DNA from: Bromus sterilis
Lineage: Eukaryota > Streptophyta > Magnoliopsida > Poales > Poaceae
DNA: 64,000 nt
Reading direction: 5' to 3'
Assembly: GCA_950022295.1 (NCBI GenBank)
Contig: OX465600.1
Span: 200,599,782 to 200,663,781, forward strand
Under the pieces are notes generated by a model, which saw nothing but the letters and a program-made list of their open reading frames with translations, had not been told where the DNA came from and made no database searches. Shown here piece after piece: positions 21,454 to 32,026 of this stretch; the stretch's first letter is position 1; every line of letters begins with the position of its first letter. A program made the position numbers and the translations under genes.

Positions 21454-24400
21454 TGTCGGGACCCGGTGTTAGCGTATACAAGTCCAGTTAACACATAGTC
21501 ATATGGAGAGCCGAGAACCGCACCCACTTGTCTAAGCAGACAAGGCCAAGCACTGAACATTCTCGGAAAGCATCGTACGTGAGGGGCATCCCATCCAGGC
21601 CGGATGATCAACTGTGATGGGTCCTCATCGTCCGCACACAAGTCTAATGATATGGGTGGTGAACCCCCATATTCAAAGACAAGTCGCCTCAACCATACTA
21701 TCGACTATCTCGAAACTCTTACATAGACTTACTCCAGCCCGATCACTTAGTCGGGGTCTAGGGCGGGCTCGATCATACCACAAAATGTGCACGAGACAGA
21801 GTCTCGGACAATCGCATCGCGATGCCCCAAGCTGCGCACATCTAAGGGCCACTTGGTGTATGAAGGACCGCCAGCCAGAACACAACTAAGGTCTCGAAAA
21901 CCCATACAAAGACATGCATGTTATAAACATACACGCAGCACACATGCCTTGTATGAACAGCAGGTACCATTGCAATCCTCTACAAAGTGTACATTTTATT
22001 TATAACTCTTAAAGAGTACACACAGAGATCACATACATGTGATCCAACATTACAACATAAAGCGGAAGCAAATTATGTTTGAGTACAGACAAGTTTAACA
22101 AATTGGCTTAAGAAGCCTTATTCAAACATAAAGCCCTCCACGAGGGAACCAGTCTGCTGACTGGGACTAGACTAGTTTAACTTCAGTCGTCCAGCTCGAT
22201 GAAGAAGCCACCTTCGGGGTCAGTGGCATCACCTAAAACATAGATTAAGCAAACGTGAGTACAAAGTCGTACTCAGCAAGACTTACATAGGAGCTATACT
22301 ACTCATGCACATGTGTCAAGGTAAAAGGAAGTGGGGTTCACTTGCAGAAATGCCAGCTTTGACTTGGCTAATCCTGAACTACGAGTACCAGACTTTGAGG
22401 TAAGAAGCGTACACGAGTCAACTACTTTCTCCAACCAATACACCACTATGGTGCCTTCCTCGACTTCCCCACGAGAAAGCACGCCATAGCACTCACACTT
22501 ATCTTGGTGTATTTTAGAAGTCTCCGATTCAAGTTATCTAATAATCAAGCTAAGCTTTCCAAGTAGTCCATAACCGCGGACGCGGCTATTCGAATAGTTT
22601 TGTTAACCTTGCAAGGGTGTACCGCTACACACCCATGACCATCATTTACCGCCTTTGATCTCGACACCATTCAAGGGGTGCCAGCGAGGATGCTCACCAC
22701 AACTGTTACCTCATAGCCTATCTAGTCCAAGAAAACCGCCTACTTGGGTGGGCTACCACTATCGTGAACCCGGCCGGTTTACCGAAGTGGACCCAAGCGA
22801 TATGTGCGTGGTGCATAAGCCGGTCTCGGGTGAGCCGTTCTCTCACTTAGCATCCAGGCCACAAGCCTACCAGAACTCCGAACTACTGCAACTTCTGGAC
22901 ATCGAAAGGGATGAGTTAATAGGTTGAGAGGGGTCAGTGAGCCCAATGTGTGGTTGTACTCTTCATCTTGGATCACCACACAAGAACTCGGACTTAGGGC
23001 GGTGTTCAACGAGACAACCCACCGTGTACACCTACACAACCTCTCATCGTTCACCTTGTATTAGGTCGATTCACCAACACTTTTCTACCATCATCCACAT
23101 GATCACTACCATCCCGACTCACATCACAGTAACAACATGGTATCATACTAAGCATGCAATAAGCAGTAACATTGCAGGGGCCACATGATATCAAACAACT
23201 CCTACAGTTGCTAGGATTGTGGTTTGCTTACTACTGTGACAAAAGATAGGTCATGCAAAGGAATGGGTTCATCTAAGCGGTAGAATCGTAACATGGTGAT
23301 CATCCTATACAATGCATAAGCGAGACATGAGAGGGAAGTGGGATTTTATCGACATGATCAATGGGGTTTTGCTTGCCTTGCTGACGAGGTTCGGTTTCTG
23401 GATCTTCAGCGAAGGGGGTGACCTCTTGCTCCGGTTCCACCTCTACTCGACAAACAAAGCACGAAGTAGCAATCAATATGAATGCAATGCTCAAGCACAT
23501 GATTGAATGTTAATGCTTGAAGTACAAGTTTTGATGTGTGAGGCAATTCCATTTAAGTGGAATATATTGCATTTAAAATGCAAATTCAAACTCCACATTT
23601 GAATTCAACATTAACCAAGTTATATGTGATATAGTTTGATCATTTTGAATTACCTTCAAATGTGTATGATATGCCTCTGATGTGTAAGTGAAATGTAGCA
23701 TGTTTCCATGGTTCAAGTTGCAAAAATATTTGAATTGAATTTGATTTAATTCCATTTAAATCAAATAGCAAATGCTACTGATCACATTTTAAATTCAACT
23801 CAAACAGAGTTGAAAGTTGCATATTTGGAAAGATAATTTTCTCCTGATCATTTTTCATATATTATTTGTCCAATTTGGAGTTAATATGAATTTTCTAGGA
23901 ATTTCCAAAGTTTGGGGTATTTTCTGGAATTTCTGGAATTCTTTTTAATTAGAAAAGCTTTTATTGCGCCAGCACTGCATCAGCATGACGTAGGGGGTTT
24001 TGACCCCGGTCAAACTGACCAGTGGGCCATGGATGTCAGCCTCTCTGGGATAAATCCCTGTTAATTTAAATTACCAGAGAGATTAGAGGGGTTCTGGGCC
24101 CACCTGTAAGTGACTCTGGGGGTCATTAGGGGTTGGATTAGGCTCAGGGTTAGGCTAACCCACCGGCGGCTAAACGCCGGCGGCCTGGCCACGGCGGCGC
24201 TGCGCGGATCTGCTTTTCCCGTGGTCCAAACGAAGCGCCGAGACCACGGGAGCGAAGCCCGTGCTCTCGCACGTCTCCTGGTGCACGCCAGCGTCCAAGA
24301 CGACGACCCCAGCGACGGCGGTGACCTCGCCGGCGGCAACAGAAACACGGGAAGGAGGCAATCGTCGCCACGGTGCTCCAAAACCAGCAATCTTGAGCTC

Positions 24401-25549
24401 GTTCGAAGCGTTAGACCACAGGGAAGACGTCGGACATGCTCTTGGGTACGTGTGCTTCACGGATGCTCGCCGACGATGACCGCGGCGGTGAGGTACCTCG
24501 GCTTCCATGGCGGTGCTAGCTACGAGACGCAATCCGAGGCAAAAATATGGGGCTTTGGAGCGCCTTCTCACCAGGAGCTTGATGGAGTCGATGAAGATCT
24601 CGGGGAGGACGTGCTGGCGACGGATTCAATGGAGAGGTCCCGCGGCTCCGACGAGATGGCGACGGCGATACCGGTGGCTTCAGGGGCTCCGGTTTCGATT
24701 CCTTTTTCACGGTGATGAAGACGACGGTGGGGAGCTCGATGGACAAAGTGGGGAAGCTCTTCGTCGTCGTTGGCCACGGTCTCGCACTACGGTGGCCGGC
24801 GGCGATCTCTCGGGGCGGTTTGGAAACGAAGAAGAGAGAGGAGGAGAGCGAACGCGAGGAGAGGGGAATGGTGCAGGCAACCGTCGCGCGTCTCCTGGCG
24901 AGGAGATGAGGTCCAGGGGGGGCTGGAAGCCTCTCGGCGTCGAGGTGGCGCCCGGTGCTTGCTCTGCCTCCACCGAGCTGCTTGGCTCGGCGGGGAGGTA
25001 GAAGACAAGGCGCCCCCGGGTGGGCTGGGCCGGCCAAGGCGAGTTGGGCCTCGCCTGTGGGCAACAGGTAGGTTTTTCTTTTTCCCTCTGTTTAATCTTT
25101 CCTTTCTTTTTCTGTAATTTGTTTTGGCTCTGATAAAAATACCAAACCATTTTATTAAATGCTGAAAACTTTTACATGGCCTCATAATAATGTAGACTAG
25201 CCACTCATAAACTTTCAACATTTTTAAAATTCAAATGATTTGAATTTTAAATCAAAAAGGGGTATTTCTTTAATTCCAAGGTACTGTTTGAATATTTGAA
25301 AAATCTATGAGCATGGGGTGGGTCCCACATCACTTGATATGTGATCACACTCATTTATAACACTTTTCAAAACTCTAACATGAATTTTTGGAAAATATTT
25401 TTATCTGGCCTTTTGAATTAATTCATCTGGGGGGTGTTCCTTCTCCCATTTTGATTTTGAATTTGATTTCCAAGATTTATTTTTGAAATTTTGACATGAT
25501 GCAAAGGTACTAGCTAACCCTAGCACATACCTAACAGAGGGATCTGACA
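21454..25549 (-). mobile_element. D2: solo LTR of chromovirus family D (4096 bp)
   Basis: Starts TGTCGGGACCCGGTG and ends GGATCTGACA on the plus strand, with GGGGG on both sides (21449-21453 and 25550-25554). It is the longest D LTR here and its GC-rich block (~24110-25060) differs more from the others, suggesting a subfamily. It lies only 159 bp from D1, in the same orientation, but has its own duplication, so the two are separate insertions. Confidence 0.88.
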
Positions 25550-25554
25550 GGGGG

Positions 25555-25998
25555 GGAGATTTTTAGGATTCCGATTTGCATCCTCTCAGGGTTGGGCGAG
25601 TCACAAGCATGTTTTAGTTGTTTCATTTGCTCCGCTTGTGAACTCCGTTTATTTTCTTTGGTTTTTAGTCCATCTTGTGAGACTTCCGTGATATATGGTG
25701 TGAGACATATGCTATCTTATGTTTGTACTCTTATTGTCTGTTTATGTGATGCTATGTTATGACTTATTATCTTTATGCTCACATATTTGTTATTTCTAGC
25801 TAAGTATGGCCTAGTTTATAAAATATAGGGGTGTCTCTTCCTTATGTGTGTGTCTTGAATTCCAAAGGCATATCTAAATTGATGCACACATCTAGGGGTG
25901 CCTGTCTATATTTTGTAAATAAATGGCATGTTTTAAATTCCCTATTGTTTTACTGTGAAAATCTTGTATTGTCATCAATACACCAAAAAGGGGGAGAT
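25555..25998 (+). other. 3' untranslated tail and polypurine tract of element C
   Basis: T-rich non-coding sequence between D2 and the 3' LTR. The polypurine tract AAAAAGGGGGAGAT lies at 25985-25998, directly before TGATAGGG of the LTR, and primes plus-strand DNA synthesis. No ORF is seen. Confidence 0.8.
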
Positions 25999-27459
25999 TG
26001 ATAGGGCATATTTCCCCGTGAGGTGTTAGTGATTGATGAAAATACATTTGCGGATTAACCGGGTGCGATGAGAATTTCTGATAATTATATTCATGGCACA
26101 AGACGGTTATTACCCCCTCGGTGAATGAAGCGTGAAGATGGACTTTTCATTTTGATTTCCTTTTTGGTAAATTGAGTCGTAGGAAAACCGTACTATTAGG
26201 AGGGGATCCGCTATGGAATGGTGGGTGGAATCATCACACACTCTCACTTGTTGCACCCATTTTTTTCCCAAACTTGGTAGCATTGGCTTCCTGGCTCTGC
26301 CAGGGCGGTAGTACCGCTTTAGGAGCGGTAGTACCGGGACCGAGTACCGCACCCACTACCCGAATCCCACTGGACTCTGCGGTAGTGGGGACGACACTTG
26401 GGCTCGTTAGTATCGCGGAGCGGTATTACCGCTCCCAGTGCGGTAGTACCATGGACCAGTACCGAACCCACTACTGGGATCCCTCTGGACCCCACGGTAG
26501 TGGGCACGGCGCTGGACCTCGGCAGTACCGTGGGGCGGTAGTACCGTGCCCCGGTAGTACCGGGGCCAGTACCTCACCCACTACCGGAATCCCTCTGGAC
26601 TCCACGGTGGTGGGCACGGTACTGACCCTCGGCAGTACCGTTGGCACGGTTGTACCGCAGCTGGGTAGTACCGCTTCATGAGCGGTACTACCGTGGTTGG
26701 TGGGCTGCCAACGGCTGCATTTATACCCACCTATAAAAGGGGGTCTTCTTCCCCATTGAGACTTACCTCATTTATTTCTCTCAGCTCCATTGACGCCCAA
26801 GCTCCATTCTTGCCCGATCTCCCTCCCTAGCCATCAAAACTTGTTGATTCTCTAGGGTTTGGAAGAGGAGGCCCTGATCTACACTTCCACCAAAGGATAT
26901 TTGATTACCCCCATTAATCCCGTGTGTATCTTCTTACTCTTGGGCGCGTTGGTGCCATAGATGTAAGAGGTCAACTCGAAGCCACATTCCATTGTGGTCA
27001 AGCTTCATGGTTTCATTGGGAGCCTCCAATTAAGTTGTGGAGATTGCCCCAATCTTGTTTGTAAATGTTTGGTTGCCACCTTTAAGGCCGCCTAGTAGTG
27101 GATCACAACATCTTGCATTGGTAAGAGCGTGAGGAGAAATAGGGTGGCCCTCGTTGCCTTCGTGTGAGCATTGTACTCTTCACCCTCTCCAAGCGGAGAC
27201 GTACTTATCGAAAGAGAAGGAACTTCGGCAACATATCCTTGTCTCCCGTGTTCCCCCTTACCTTTAGTTTGTGCAAGTTATTTTCATTGCTTATTTCTTG
27301 CTCGCTAGTTGTGTTGTAGTTGTTGGCATATAGGTTGCTCACGTAGTTGCACTTCTAGACAACCTATATTCATTGTTGAGCCTAATTTGTAAAGAAGAGC
27401 TTAAAAATTGTTAGTCGCCTATTCACCCCCCCCCTCTAGTCGACATTCCGATCCTTTCA
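25999..27459 (+). mobile_element. 3' LTR of element C (1461 bp)
   Basis: Matches 8377-9888 throughout. It is ~50 bp shorter, with fewer palindrome units (26305-26695). It ends TCCTTTCA, followed by GCCGG and then the rest of the A LTR. Confidence 0.92.
26732..26739 (+). promoter_or_regulatory. TATA box of element C 3' LTR
   Basis: TATAAAAG in CACCTATAAAAGGGGG, at the same place relative to the palindrome array as in the 5' LTR. It could drive transcription rightward into A and B sequences. Confidence 0.6.
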
Positions 27460-27464
27460 GCCGG

Positions 27465-27686
27465 GTCCTGAGATTCCGCGAGTCCGACTCCTACACGAAG
27501 TGGAGTCCTATCCTAATTTAAAAATATGCTACGTGCTATACAAGGTAAGTCGAATTCGTTCTACGGCTTTAATCTTCATGCTTGGCGCATCCGACTTGTG
27601 GTCGAGTCTCTTCTTGTGGGCCCTCCCTATGTGAGTCGGCCCATAAATCTAATGTCGGGTTATGCGCTTGGTCCATCCCCCCGACA
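27465..27686 (-). mobile_element. 5' LTR of element A, outer part
   Basis: Continues the LTR broken by C. The plus strand ends GTCCATCCCCCCGACA at 27686, the outer end of A; the same end occurs at 916-940. The next bases, AGGCC (27687-27691), would be half of A's target-site duplication; the other half lies left of the window or is lost. Confidence 0.78.
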
Positions 27687-28405
27687 AGGCCGCCGACACC
27701 TGGCGTACGTCCCCGCGGCTACTCAACCTGCGCATGAGTCAGCTATCCCCGCGACGCTGCTGGACCTTCCCGAAAAGAATCAAGATCCTCCGCGTCTGCA
27801 CGAAGGAGGAAAGGATAAAACCCATCACTGTAGCTATAAGTGGTCCTGTGACGATCCCCTTAAGCTACAAATGGAGACGTCGACCACCAAAGAGAGAGGA
27901 CCCGACTGGGCTTGGATAGTTCCCAAGGAGGGAGAAATGAGGAGTTCTCCCTTGAGTTTCTCGGTAGGATAGGAAAACCTAGGACCTGCTTCCTGGGGCA
28001 CCAGTTAGCATCCACCCAACAAATGGAGTGAAGCATAGGATAGAATATTCTCCCTGGGAAGATCACCAAGCATTGATATCCACTTCACCATCCACAAGAA
28101 AGATCAGACAAGCAGGAGTAGGGCGTTTAGTCTCTGGACGGCCCGAACCTGGTAAACCCTATGTTTGCTCATGCCATTTCATCGGCTTGAATTTCGTTTC
28201 GACGCCGACAACAACCTCCGTCTACATGAAGCAAGCGGGAGCCATGTGTGCTCCCCGTCCTGCGTGGCCTCCGTGGCCGCGCCCTGCTGGAAAGACCTTT
28301 CGGGGCGACGCCGCCATACTCCCCGACTTCTGGCGCTAGAAAGGTTGGGGCCCAAACCTCCGACGTCTGGCGCTAGAAGGAGGGCTCGAGAAGCAACCCC
28401 TGACA
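27687..28405 (+). mobile_element. Element B: 5' LTR, 3' part
   Basis: This segment matches ~39405-40130 of the complete 3' LTR and lacks its first ~375 bp, which should lie on the far side of A. It ends CCCCTGACA at 28405. Near its end the motif TGGCGCTAGAA occurs twice (~28330 and ~28366), and again in the primer site just after it. Confidence 0.8.
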
Positions 28406-28430
28406 TTTTGTGCTAGAAGGAGGGCCGACA
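28406..28430 (+). other. Putative primer-binding site of element B
   Basis: TTTTGTGCTAGAAGGAGGGC follows the LTR end and is where a primer site must lie. Two close copies (TGGCGCTAGAAGGAGGG type) lie inside the LTR end. The tRNA is not assigned. Confidence 0.5.
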
Positions 28431-29694
28431 GTCACGTCGGCCATAACGTTTGTTTTCTTTTCATGTTCATCAGGTTTCTCCAACGACACCACCACCCTCA
28501 AGCAAACACCTGTGGAAATCTAATCTCGCGGGCGGTGTCTCGCCTCCGTCCTGACCCCCCGCGATAGTGGTGCACTCCTCATTCTCGGGGGCTCCTCAGT
28601 GCTCCCGCATGGTGGAGGTTTCATAGAAAATTCCTGGAGGGAGTACTCCGGATGGTTTTCATGTACTGGATGATTATTCACGGAAGGTTCTTGGACGCCT
28701 CCTTAGGATGTCCCACAGTCCCGGAGTTGGCTATCTTATTCCCAGACACCTATTTCCGGATGGCTTTCTCTTCCCAGATGACCATTCCCGGAAAAACATG
28801 CTGCTTCGGGAAAAAGGGGAGTACGACGCCTCGTCCTCCCCCTACCTTAGAGGAAAGCCCCAGAGGCTCGTGCTGTCCGACGACGCCCTCCTTACACAAG
28901 AAATCCTCACTCAAGCAACCGGCCTTGCTCCACGCAGCCGGTTTTGGTTAACTTGTCGGACCGTCAAATAAGCCCCGTTTAAGTACCCTGCGAGGGCTCC
29001 ACGCCTGCCCATGAAAAAACCCCCCGTGGAGTCTTGGCTGGAGTTCCTGTCAAGCATTCATGCGGGCAGATGTACCAGTCTCCCGGAAAGGCCTGTCCGG
29101 GCGGGTCCCACAACTCAGATCTCACTGGGAGGTATCCTTCCTAGGAACTAGCCTCGCATGGCCATCCCGGCAGGAATGATGGGAGTCAGCTCCCCTGATC
29201 TCACGGATTCTCGGGTGCACCTTCCAGAATGAAACAAAAAAAGGGCCAGGCACCCGTTGCCTACCACTTCATTGGTTCTTCCCCTAAAATGCCCTACCCC
29301 ACGCACGGAGGAAGTCGTCGTGCTCTTATGAATAATCCGAGGACAGGGCCCAGTTATGTCTTCATGGATATGCATACTGGATTCCTATTTCCCTCCGGAT
29401 TGCCAGCAAAACGCACCAAGTGCATCAAGTAAAAAGGGACAAGTAAGCTTTTAGATGCTGCATTCATTACTGCTCCTCTAAGAATTTTTTTGGGACCTGA
29501 GTACAACTTAGTTTCCCGGATCGGTACTTAAATGTTAATGCTAACTAATGGCGCGATTACACCCCGACCCCATATCAACTACCACTAAGTGAAAAAGTGC
29601 AGAACAAAATGAGAGCACCCCTTCAGATGGAAGAACCGCCGGATGGGATCCGCAGTCCACCCCAAAACCTTCCTGGCGGCGGCGGCCCACCTCC
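28431..29694 (+). other. Non-coding internal region of element B
   Basis: GC-rich sequence without recognisable gag or pol motifs in any frame. Element B is therefore non-autonomous. Short frames here look random. Confidence 0.6.
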
Positions 29695-30181
29695 TCAACC
29701 CTCGGCGGAGGACTCAGCACCGAGGAAGTCCCGGGGGACCCCCGTAGTGCCCGACTCGCTGGAACCACCATCCTTGATCTCCACGCAGCAATCTGTGAGG
29801 ACCCCCCACGGCAGGAAGATCTTCAGCCACAGAGTGTCTTAGCCATCGTACCGGAGGAGGATGACCTGGAACTTCTGGATGTTCCGCCAGCGGACGAATG
29901 TTGACCACGCCTGGTCCAGGAACATGGCTCCATATCCTCCGTAGGACGTGGCCACCCATGCCGAACCATGAGGGCGATCCTCCACCCAGAGGTACAAGCC
30001 CTGGGGCTTCCGCTCCGCCATCGCCTGCACAAATGTGTCGGGCAGATGAGGCCAACTGCGTCACCGCACAAAGAATTCGTGGGCTGCGACCCCTGTGTGC
30101 GCTCTCGCTAGGGCCAAAGAAGATGACGCTCCGCCTCGACCTCTTCTGTAGCCGCCGGCGGACCCCCGACCAACTGCGCCT
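29695..30181 (-). pseudogene. Antisense ORF of element B with a B3-type domain (3' part, split by element F)
   Basis: Read on the minus strand from 30181: an Arg/Gly-rich stretch (GRGSAGGYRRGRGGASS), then a B3-type region with HLPDTFVQAM, RPHGSAWVATSYGG, MFLDQAWSTFVRWRNIQK, RYDG and LKIF, ending at a stop at 29695-29697. It aligns without large gaps to the element A copy (1255-1680): LP-D/E-T/S-F, PHG, VATS, MFL, RNIQK and RYDG are shared. Two in-frame stops occur, TGA at 30061-30063 and TAA at 29839-29841. The ORF lies antisense to the element just before the 3' LTR, as in A. Its 5' end is at 38599-38750, beyond element F. Confidence 0.7.
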
Positions 30182-31861
30182 TGATACGTCCAAAATGTAT
30201 CTCTAATTTATGCTTGCTCCATGCCTCTTTTGTGTGATATGGCTATGATATTGATGAACTTCCATACACTTTTGATCATATTTGGACTAACCTATTAACT
30301 CAGTGCACCCCAGTGCTAGTTCCTGTTTTCTGCTGTTTTTCTATTTCAGGTTTCCCCCATATTAAAAGTGCTCCAAAAATTCGGGAAAAATCCAATAAAA
30401 AATCAGCGATATGGAAGCTTCGAGAAACACCGAGGGGGGGGCCAGAGGGGACCCACCAGGGCCCCAGGCGCCCTCCCGGCGCGCCCTAAGGTGGGGCCGC
30501 GCCTGGGGGCCGCCTAGACCCCTGGTGTCCCCCTGGCTTCCCCCCTTCGCCTATATATTCCTCGTGACATGAAACCCCCATGACGAGAACCTTTTTTCGC
30601 GATATCTCCTCAGTTCCGCCGCCGCCGCGCTTCCAAGATCGGGAGCATCAGAAGACCTCATCCCGGCACCCTGCCGGAGGGAGGAACCACCTCCGGGAGC
30701 TTCTCCACCACCATGGATGCTTCCCGGATGAACCGTGAGTAGTCCACCTTGGACCATGGGTCTATGATTAGTAGTTATTTGATGTTCTCCTCAACTCTTT
30801 GTTCTTCATGGATTAGACCTCGTGAGTTGCCCTACATGATCGAGCACATATGTAATATTTTTGTTGTTGCTATGATGAGTTTGCTGGGATCCGATGGATT
30901 ATGAGATTATGTTCAGATTGTGTTTGAGTAATATATTTGATTCTCCTCTTTTATATTTATGTTCTAGAGTAATTCTTTCATGTTCTCCGTTGTTGTTTAT
31001 TTCTTTGGCCAAGTAGTAGGTAGTGACTCCAAGAGGGAGCGTTATGCATGATTGTGGGTTCATGCCCCCGATGACTAGCTTGAGTGACAGAAACATGAGT
31101 CTTGGGGATGTGTTGTTTGCACAAAGGAGAAAACAACGGTGCTTGTACTTGCTGGTGCAAGGATTGTTTAGTTTACGGAAAGTTCTTTAATGCAGTTGTC
31201 AGTTGCTTTGAGTTTACACTTTAAGTGGGATTCGCAACTTAATACCAGCGAGATGTTCTGGAAAGATATCTCAAGTTGGATGATTAGTAGCTAGATGCAG
31301 ATGGATTTCGGTCTACCTTATTTGGTGTACCGCCCAAGCTTTTGAGCCTCTTCCTTTCTTTGTAGCATAGTTAGCATTGGTTTGCGCACATAATCCTGTC
31401 AATTGCCCAGCTGTAATTTTTTTACTTCGCATGGCTATTTTATCGACTTTTGGGAGAGAGACATCACTAGTGAACATCATAGGACCGCGGTCCATATTTC
31501 CAATACTGTTTACACCTGCTATCAATTTACTGCTTTATTTACTTTTCCGTTGCTATCACTATCATTATTATCCCGTGCGTTTTATCCTTTGTAAACAACA
31601 AGGCCGGAGGAATTGACAACTCCTCTGTACTCGTTGGGAAGCAAAGTTATTTGCTGTGTGTGCTGGTTCAAGGTAAAGTAGGCAACCTCGGTTGTGAACG
31701 GCGCCATTGTTCACTTCACCACCTTCTTGTATCTGTTGGATTCCTACTGGTCGATCCTAAACCTTAGCATCTTCGCTAAGGGAAATTTGCCGCTATGCTA
31801 CATCTCACCTTCAACTTTGGGTCAACCAACAAGGGGCGAGAAGAAAATTGTCGTAACATCA
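30182..31861 (+). mobile_element. 5' LTR of element F (1680 bp)
   Basis: TGATACGTCCAAAATG to GTAACATCA. It has a TATA-like TATATATT at 30552 after a GC-rich stretch. The pair with 36908-38593 is closely similar, with scattered substitutions and small indels. Confidence 0.92.
30552..30559 (+). promoter_or_regulatory. TATA box of element F 5' LTR
   Basis: TATATATT in TTCGCCTATATATTCCTCG, ~370 bp into the LTR; the same site is at 37285-37292 in the 3' LTR. Confidence 0.6.
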
Positions 31862-31871
31862 AAGCTATTTT

Positions 31872-31889
31872 TGGCGCCGTTGCCGGGGA
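31872..31889 (+). other. Primer-binding site of element F (Asp tRNA type)
   Basis: TGGCGCCGTTGCCGGGGA, ten bases after the LTR. This is the usual Athila primer site, complementary to the 3' end of Asp tRNA. Confidence 0.88.
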
Positions 31890-32026
31890 CTCCACTCTTC
31901 AAGATAGGGGAGTTGCACACTATCTTTTATCTTTGCATTTTAGTCTTGTTAGTTTACCTTTCAGTTTTTGCTTTAGTGTCCTTTATCAAAAATAAAAAAA
32001 AATTAGTTATCTTGCTTGCTGCTACT

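Larger units (their letters stand above)
8377..27459 (+). mobile_element. Element C: SIRE-like Ty1/Copia retrotransposon carrying two solo LTRs
   Basis: The LTRs are 8377-9888 and 25999-27459, both starting TGATAGGG and ending TTCA, flanked by a perfect GCCGG duplication (8372-8376, 27460-27464). The primer site TGGTATCAGAGC (9891) matches initiator-Met tRNA. Gag, protease, integrase, RT and RNase H follow in Copia order, then a second ORF after pol and the tract AAAAAGGGGGAGAT. Removing D1 and D2 leaves ~11.2 kb. The long coiled-coil gag extension and the ORF after pol point to the SIRE lineage; wheat Maximus is a possible family name, from memory only. The coding regions have several frameshifts and stops. 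Confidence 0.9.

Noticed and set aside
23300..23755. Short frames in the AT-rich part of D2
   Set aside because: Equivalent positions in the other four D LTRs do not keep the frames.
17532..25549. D1 and D2 as the two LTRs of one element with a 159-bp interior
   Set aside because: Each has its own perfect target duplication, and the 159 bp between them continues the Copia extra ORF and tail rather than holding a primer site or polypurine tract.
29714..30193. A 159-codon Gly/Pro-rich frame overlapping the element B antisense ORF
   Set aside because: It is a different frame of the same strand; the B3-type frame aligns with element A and this one does not.
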